Assembly (NCBI GenBank): GCA_022601345.1
Contig: JAJACU010000032.1
Coordinates: 1-62,781, forward strand
Direction: 5' to 3'
From: Chlamydiota bacterium
GTDB taxonomy: Bacteria; Chlamydiota; Chlamydiia; Chlamydiales; JAAZZY01
DNA length: 62,781 bases
A model generated the notes under the pieces. That model was not told where the DNA came from. It worked only from the letters and a program-made list of their open reading frames with translations, and made no database searches. Each line of letters starts with the position of its first letter. Within the stretch, counting starts at the first letter, position 1. This document shows positions 58,536 to 62,781 of this stretch, piece after piece. The translations under genes were made by a program, and so were the position numbers.

Positions 58536-61500
58536 CTATACTTGCAATAATTCGAGTACTTCTTCCCAAGTAAGCTTAGACATGGCTTCATCATCTGAGC
58601 AAATTACTTGTTTTACTAGTCCTCGTTTTTTATCCTGCATGCTTATAATTTTCTCTTCTATTGTTCCAAGTGTCACCAATTTGTATGACATTACTGGTTT
58701 GCTTTGCCCAAGGCGATGCACTCGGTCAGTTGCCTGGTTCTCCACAGCTGGGTTCCACCACATATCGTAATGAATAACTGTGTCAGCACCTACTAAGTTG
58801 AGGCCGGACCCACCAGCTTTAAGTGAAACTAAGAATACTGAAATGGTTGGGTCTGAGTTAAAGTCCTTCACTATTTGTAGTCGGTCTTTAGTCGATCCAT
58901 CTAAATAAGCAAACTTAATTCCTTTCTGTTCTAAATCATTACGCATTATCTTCAACATGCGCGTGTACTGACTGAAAATAACTATTTTATGTTTCCCTTC
59001 AATCAGAGTGTCTAAAAGCTCAAATAACATTTCGTATTTGGCTGAATCCCCATCTTCCACTTTGTCTTTTGCAAAAATTGCTGGATGACAGCAAATTTGT
59101 TTAAGACGTGTGAGCGTCGCAAGAACATGAATTTGAATTTTTTCAAACCCTTCTTTTTTTACAAGAGATGAAAGTTCCTCTCTTGCTGTGTTAACATAAG
59201 AAGTATAAAGTTCTTGCTGAGCAGGAGTTAATTGACAATGATACGTGATTTTAGAGACTGGAGGCAAGTCTTTTAATACATCAGCTTTCATTCGTCTCAA
59301 AATAAATGGAGAAACCTTCTTCTTAAGCTGAGCCATATTGCCTTTTTTAGAGTGCCCTGAATCCCTCATGTATTTTTCAACAAAGCGCTTGAAGCTACTG
59401 AGCAAGCCAGGCATTAAGAAATCAAAAAGACTCCATAGCTCTAATAATGAGTTCTCAATTGGAGTACCAGTTAGAATAAGTTTACACCCTGATTGAAGCA
59501 TTTTGACTGATTGAGCATTACGTGTGGTGCGATTCTTAATATGCTGCGCTTCATCTAGAATAACATAACCAAGCTTATGCTTTTGGTAGTGTTCTACATC
59601 CTTCTGTAAAAGGCTATATGAAGTGACTAAAACTTGATATTTATGGATATTTTTAAGTAATTTTTTTCTTTGATTTGGAATCCCGTCTACAACCATAACT
59701 TTAAGGTTGGGATTGAAGCGATGAAATTCCTCTAACCAATTATATAAAAGCGAAGTTGGACAGATAATTAATGAAAGAGTCTTTTCTTTGACCGTGTTGT
59801 AATATTGTGTAAGTGCAACAATGGCTTGAAGTGTTTTACCAAGTCCCATGTCATCTGCCAAAATACCATTGAGGTGCATTGTTCTAAGTTGTTCTAGCCA
59901 CTCCACACCTTCTGTTTGATACGATCTAAGATCCGCATTGACTTCTTTAGGAACAAGAGATGCTTCAAAAGCTGAGTTTCCTAAGATTTGCTTCTGAATT
60001 TCTTTGATTTTCTTCGTCATTGAAATCTTAATTGGAAGCTTTCCTAGTTGAGTTGCATGAATGGTAGCTAGTACCCATAGAGGTCTTAAAAGCGTGTGAT
60101 CAGTAACTTCCGTAAGGCCAAGCTCATCAAAAAATTGAATGATTGGTGTAATGCGTTCTAGATCTAGCACTAAAATTTTATGAATGCCTTTTACTTTCTT
60201 CTTATTAGTATAGTCGCTCTCGAGTTCAATAAAGTTACGTTTTGACGAGCAACATTCCCAAAGAAGGTCTAATTTTATATTTTTTAAGTATCCATTAACC
60301 TTCAAATCAATTGAGAATTGATCGACGCTATCACATTCACTAAACTTCAATTCAAAGTTAGTCTCATCGTAAATAAATTGGTTAAGAAGATTCTGCGGAC
60401 ATTCAAACTCAACCTTATCTCCATATTCAGGAACTATTGAAGTCATGAACTCTACAATTGACTTTTCTGATTTTGCAACAAAGAGCCCTGTTTTTGATTG
60501 GTAAATAAACCCAGAAAAGATTTGCTCTATAAGCATCTTTTCTTCAACAAGGTTACGAGCCAAAATCCCTTCTTCAGATACAAATGAAGAGAGGTGATTG
60601 GATGTAAGGTCTTTGGTCGCCACAGGAACTTCAACCCCCTCGTAAATGAAAGTTAGGGCTGCATCGAGTTCTCCATCAATATATGATAAAGCGCAACGAG
60701 CTTTGAGTTCATTAGCAAACGGTAGTGTTACATACTTGTCTAAGATTGTCTGATTTCTAACTTCTGCAAATCTCATTAGCTCTGGAAGGGAATTTTCAAT
60801 GAAAGTCCCAAAAAGAGGTTCAGGGACAACAACGTCATGCATACGCTTTAAATCGTGCAGATGAGCTCGCTTAATATTATTAGCAAAAGCGTAGTAGGTA
60901 TTGTTGTATATTACACCTGGTCGAGCACCTTCAAAAGCTAGTATTTCTTCCAGCTTGTATGAGTCGTCTCCTAAATTAATATAGGGTTGCAAGAAAAGTT
61001 TTGGTGCTGGAACCTCCATAGATTCTAAGTCAAAACAAACTGCAGCTTTTTTTAGGGAAAAAGTTAAAGGAGTCTCAATATTGGTTGAATAAACACCCGG
61101 AACAACTAAATCGTCTTTATCATCCTCTTTGCGATGATGTGAAAGATTATTTATTGCACTGAGATAAGCTTTATAAACCAAATCACCAAACACAACTTTA
61201 GCAAAAGGGATCAGTTTTGGATTTACATCATTTTCTATAGACTGGCTGCTAATTTGATCAATCATCATTTTGATCATATTAAAATGCTCTTGCGGAAAAG
61301 AATTCACAGTAAAGCGGTATCTTTTACCACCTATTAGAATAGGTTCATTAAAGCGAATAGCATTTAAGAATGAGCGAACATTGGGTATATTTAAAGGTTT
61401 AGATCTAAACGGCAGTCTTAAAGCAAGCTGCAAGACCACATTAATAGGATTTTTCGGTGCATGAAAGATAATTGCAAGCTCAGCATTCTCAACTTCAACT

Positions 61501-62003
61501 TCAGCTTCGCTAGTATAAAAATATGGTGAATTACTTAGAAGATCAGATGCTAGCGTATACTCTTTAAGCAGTTCTTTTTGGTAACTCTTATTTTTTTTAC
61601 TAATTTGTTTATTCTGAGCTTCTTTGACGACTTCAATAATCTCTTGCTTATCTTCTTCACAGCTCTCTTCTGATTCTTCTAACCCGGTTTCTTTTGAGTA
61701 ACTTATTAGAATATTGTCTAGGTGCTCTTCAAGGTGGAAAAGCAAAGCAGCGATATGCTGACAATCATAGCTATATGGGCAGTCGCAGTTTGAATCAATT
61801 GCACTCGAGTCATCTCTATCAATTTCAACTTCACTTTCGTAGTTATTGTTGAAGTTTCCAGTAATACTGCCGCTAATTCGAAGTACATCAGAGTCAATGT
61901 GAAGAATTTTGGCATTCGCCACCATTTTGGTGTCGTATAAACCTTTTCCTTGCTTCAGTATTGTTGAGGAAAAATCTTGTCGTAACTTTCTAAAGTTCAG
62001 CAT
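58536..62003 (-). CDS. SNF2-family helicase with N-terminal SWIM zinc finger
   Basis: This 1155-aa ATPase is of the SWI/SNF type. A SWIM finger (C73, C75, C81, H83 in [11 protein letters not shown]) is near the N-terminus. The middle ~600 residues form the extended SNF2-associated region common in bacterial members. The C-terminal half is the two-lobed helicase: [11 protein letters not shown] Walker A near residue 720, DEAQHIKN box near 815, LTGTPIEN, then HRLGQSKPV motif VI near the end. Such enzymes translocate on DNA and may remodel protein-DNA complexes; links to histone-like Hc1/Hc2 compaction are only speculative. It precedes mreB by 7 bp (with the start chosen here). Confidence 0.95.
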   Translation of the reverse strand: MLNFRKLRQDFSSTILKQGKGLYDTKMVANAKILHIDSDVLRISGSITGNFNNNYESEVEIDRDDSSAIDSNCDCPYSYDCQHIAALLFHLEEHLDNILISYSKETGLEESEESCEEDKQEIIEVVKEAQNKQISKKNKSYQKELLKEYTLASDLLSNSPYFYTSEAEVEVENAELAIIFHAPKNPINVVLQLALRLPFRSKPLNIPNVRSFLNAIRFNEPILIGGKRYRFTVNSFPQEHFNMIKMMIDQISSQSIENDVNPKLIPFAKVVFGDLVYKAYLSAINNLSHHRKEDDKDDLVVPGVYSTNIETPLTFSLKKAAVCFDLESMEVPAPKLFLQPYINLGDDSYKLEEILAFEGARPGVIYNNTYYAFANNIKRAHLHDLKRMHDVVVPEPLFGTFIENSLPELMRFAEVRNQTILDKYVTLPFANELKARCALSYIDGELDAALTFIYEGVEVPVATKDLTSNHLSSFVSEEGILARNLVEEKMLIEQIFSGFIYQSKTGLFVAKSEKSIVEFMTSIVPEYGDKVEFECPQNLLNQFIYDETNFELKFSECDSVDQFSIDLKVNGYLKNIKLDLLWECCSSKRNFIELESDYTNKKKVKGIHKILVLDLERITPIIQFFDELGLTEVTDHTLLRPLWVLATIHATQLGKLPIKISMTKKIKEIQKQILGNSAFEASLVPKEVNADLRSYQTEGVEWLEQLRTMHLNGILADDMGLGKTLQAIVALTQYYNTVKEKTLSLIICPTSLLYNWLEEFHRFNPNLKVMVVDGIPNQRKKLLKNIHKYQVLVTSYSLLQKDVEHYQKHKLGYVILDEAQHIKNRTTRNAQSVKMLQSGCKLILTGTPIENSLLELWSLFDFLMPGLLSSFKRFVEKYMRDSGHSKKGNMAQLKKKVSPFILRRMKADVLKDLPPVSKITYHCQLTPAQQELYTSYVNTAREELSSLVKKEGFEKIQIHVLATLTRLKQICCHPAIFAKDKVEDGDSAKYEMLFELLDTLIEGKHKIVIFSQYTRMLKIMRNDLEQKGIKFAYLDGSTKDRLQIVKDFNSDPTISVFLVSLKAGGSGLNLVGADTVIHYDMWWNPAVENQATDRVHRLGQSKPVMSYKLVTLGTIEEKIISMQDKKRGLVKQVICSDDEAMSKLTWEEVLELLQV

Positions 62004-62208
62004 AAATATAATTCAAAGGTAAAAATAGAAAATAAAAGTAATCTATTATATTAAATAAAATAGTTTGTTCTTAGGGTTTCTATTACCACCTTCAATAGTT
62101 TTTTTTAAAGGAAAAATTTTAGAATATATTAAGTTAAACTGAAGGTAAAAATAAAGGGGATAATTATAAATTGCTTAATTTCTTCTAACCCTGTGGTATA
62201 TTCTTCGA
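62004..62208. other. AT-rich intergenic stretch between the SNF2 gene and the candidate sRNA
   Basis: No gene is seen. It should hold the SNF2 promoter on the minus strand; a TATAAT-like element lies near 62044-62051 but no good -35 partner is visible. An extended -10 element, TGGTATATT at 62194-62202, points rightward into the candidate sRNA. Confidence 0.4.
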
Positions 62209-62412
62209 GAACATTTGTTCACATTTAAAGTCTGTAAAAAAATATTACCTTTACCCATCAAAGATAAAAGATCTTAGGATGTTTTCATGCGATTCTAAGC
62301 AATCACAACTTGATCGATTTTAAAAAATAAAATATACTCTGCTTTGCAATATCCCCCATATTGTAGGTTCTAGACCAAAGAAATTTTAAACTCTTTGGTC
62401 TAGAACCATTTT
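62209..62412 (+). ncRNA. Candidate small RNA ending in a 16-bp terminator hairpin
   Basis: No reading frame of note lies between 62004 and the hairpin, yet a strong plus-strand terminator is present, so something must be transcribed into it. The extended -10 TGGTATATT at 62194-62202 would give a start near 62209, hence a transcript of about 200 bases. Internal short stems are visible (GAACA/TGTTC at 62209-62220; CTTAG/CTAAG at 62273-62299). I cannot match it to 6S, tmRNA, SRP or RNase P RNA. It could also be a long leader for tRNA-Gly, ended by an attenuator. Confidence 0.4.
62366..62412 (+). terminator. Strong intrinsic terminator with 16-bp perfect stem
   Basis: GGTTCTAGACCAAAGA and its exact reverse complement are separated by a 10-base loop, followed by ATTTTT. 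The T run is only on the plus-strand side. No plus-strand gene precedes it within the window's intergenic region. Confidence 0.8.
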
Positions 62413-62537
62413 TAATATTCAATGTTTTTATCTATTTAAACCTAGTAACTTCACTCAACTCCATCTGCTGTAGATATTCTAAACAGACTACATAAATTAT
62501 TTTATATCCTCTTAAATTAAGTTCATATGGGTTCCCC

Positions 62538-62567
62538 TTGAAATAAATTTAAGACATTGCCTATAAT
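62538..62567 (+). promoter_or_regulatory. Promoter for tRNA-Gly
   Basis: TTGAAA and a perfect TATAAT are separated by 18 bp. The predicted start is about 28 bases before the tRNA 5' end. Confidence 0.72.
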
Positions 62568-62601
62568 CCCCTCTTCTTAAATTTGCTCAACGAGCATTTC
62601 T

Positions 62602-62673
62602 GCGGGTGTAGCTCAGTGGTAGAGCATCACGTTGCCAACGTGAGGGTCGTGAGTTCGAACCTCATCACCCGCT
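62602..62673 (+). tRNA. tRNA-Gly (anticodon GCC)
   Basis: Full cloverleaf: acceptor GCGGGTG/CACCCGC with discriminator T, D arm AGCTC..GGTAGAGC, anticodon arm CACG-TTGCCAA-CGTG, T arm GAGTTCGAACCTC. CCA is not encoded. It reads GGC/GGU glycine codons. The next gene starts 27 bases later with no terminator between. Confidence 0.97.
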
Positions 62674-62700
62674 TTCTCAAAATATAAATACATGTGTGCC

Positions 62701-62781
62701 ATGACCACAAAAACTGAAGAAAAAAATACTTTTAAAAATGATCTCGTCTCAGTGACGGTTCACAAAAAGCCCAACTGCATC
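62701..62781 (+). CDS. tig: Trigger factor, N-terminal fragment (cut by window end)
   Basis: Only the first 27 codons are visible, in an open frame to the right edge. The segment FKNDLVSVTVHKKPNCI resembles the start of chlamydial trigger factor (FSNDLFSINIEENAGC type, from memory), the ribosome-bound prolyl isomerase chaperone. The position also fits, since tig precedes the SNF2-mreB-pckG cluster in Chlamydia. No clear Shine-Dalgarno is seen before the ATG. It lies 27 bases after tRNA-Gly and probably shares its promoter. Confidence 0.6.
   Translation, partial: MTTKTEEKNTFKNDLVSVTVHKKPNCI

Noticed and set aside
1-62781. Insertion sequences, prophage, CRISPR arrays, rRNA genes or a replication origin
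   Set aside because: No transposase, integrase, phage structural gene, regularly spaced repeats, rRNA signature or DnaA-box cluster was seen on either strand.

Overview
The window comes from an obligate intracellular bacterium of the phylum Chlamydiae, most likely an environmental (Parachlamydia/Waddlia/Simkania/Rhabdochlamydia-like) lineage rather than the genus Chlamydia. I infer this from gene content and gene order. Several blocks match the order I remember from Chlamydia trachomatis: ptr-plsB-rng; recO..yidD-LysM protein-pheT-lipoprotein-ogt; trhO-rpsD-murJ-nfo; hemA..second gyrB-second gyrA..rluD; khpA-kdsA-lptC/A-lptB; and pckG-mreB-SNF2 helicase-tig. The DNA is AT-rich by eye. An asparaginyl-tRNA synthetase, ankyrin and TPR-like proteins, a lone PseB-type dehydratase and a MOMP-like protein of unusual architecture point away from the classical pathogens. 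The genus is not determined.

Layout. 1-7.3 kb: end of a pabC-like gene, proS, a peptidoglycan amidase, an FAD monooxygenase, an atypical SDR protein and an MFS transporter. 7.3-12.8 kb: M16 protease, glycerol-3-phosphate acyltransferase and RNase G, tightly packed. 13.1-17.1 kb: an unrecognised 511-aa protein, two adjacent PD-(D/E)XK-like proteins, an MBL hydrolase and hpf. 17.3-25.6 kb: two tRNAs, a TPR-like protein, recO, yidD, a LysM protein, pheT, a lipoprotein, ogt and a very cysteine-rich lipoprotein. 25.7-33.4 kb: trhO, rpsD, an unknown protein, murJ, nfo, asnS and hemA. 33.7-42.4 kb: unknown or effector-like genes around pseB and the second gyrase/topoisomerase IV pair. 42.4-51.2 kb: rluD, dtd, a 892-aa triple MOMP-like protein, a GNAT protein, folK, tRNA-Arg, an 878-aa DHH/DHHA2 protein and khpA. 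51.3-54.2 kb: kdsA and the lipopolysaccharide export genes lptC-lptA-lptB. 54.2 kb to the end: a small protein with a terminal cysteine cluster, ndk, pckG, mreB, an SNF2 helicase, a candidate small RNA, tRNA-Gly and the start of tig.

How the genes fit together. Envelope building is the main theme: murJ, amidase, mreB, kdsA-lptCAB, plsB, yidD, the MOMP-like protein and two lipoproteins. Translation is the second: proS, pheT, asnS, rpsD, hpf, dtd, rluD, trhO and four tRNAs. Scattered among these are unrecognised proteins, several behind near-consensus sigma66-type promoters, which are candidates for host-interaction proteins.

Most notable are the triple-repeat outer-membrane protein (43791-46469), the oversized family-II-pyrophosphatase-like protein (48305-50941), the ~30-cysteine lipoprotein (25074-25616), a membrane-anchored nuclease-fold protein next to a second nuclease-fold protein (14703-15784), and a candidate small RNA with a 16-bp terminator stem (about 62209-62412). 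I saw no insertion sequence, CRISPR array, rRNA gene or replication origin.
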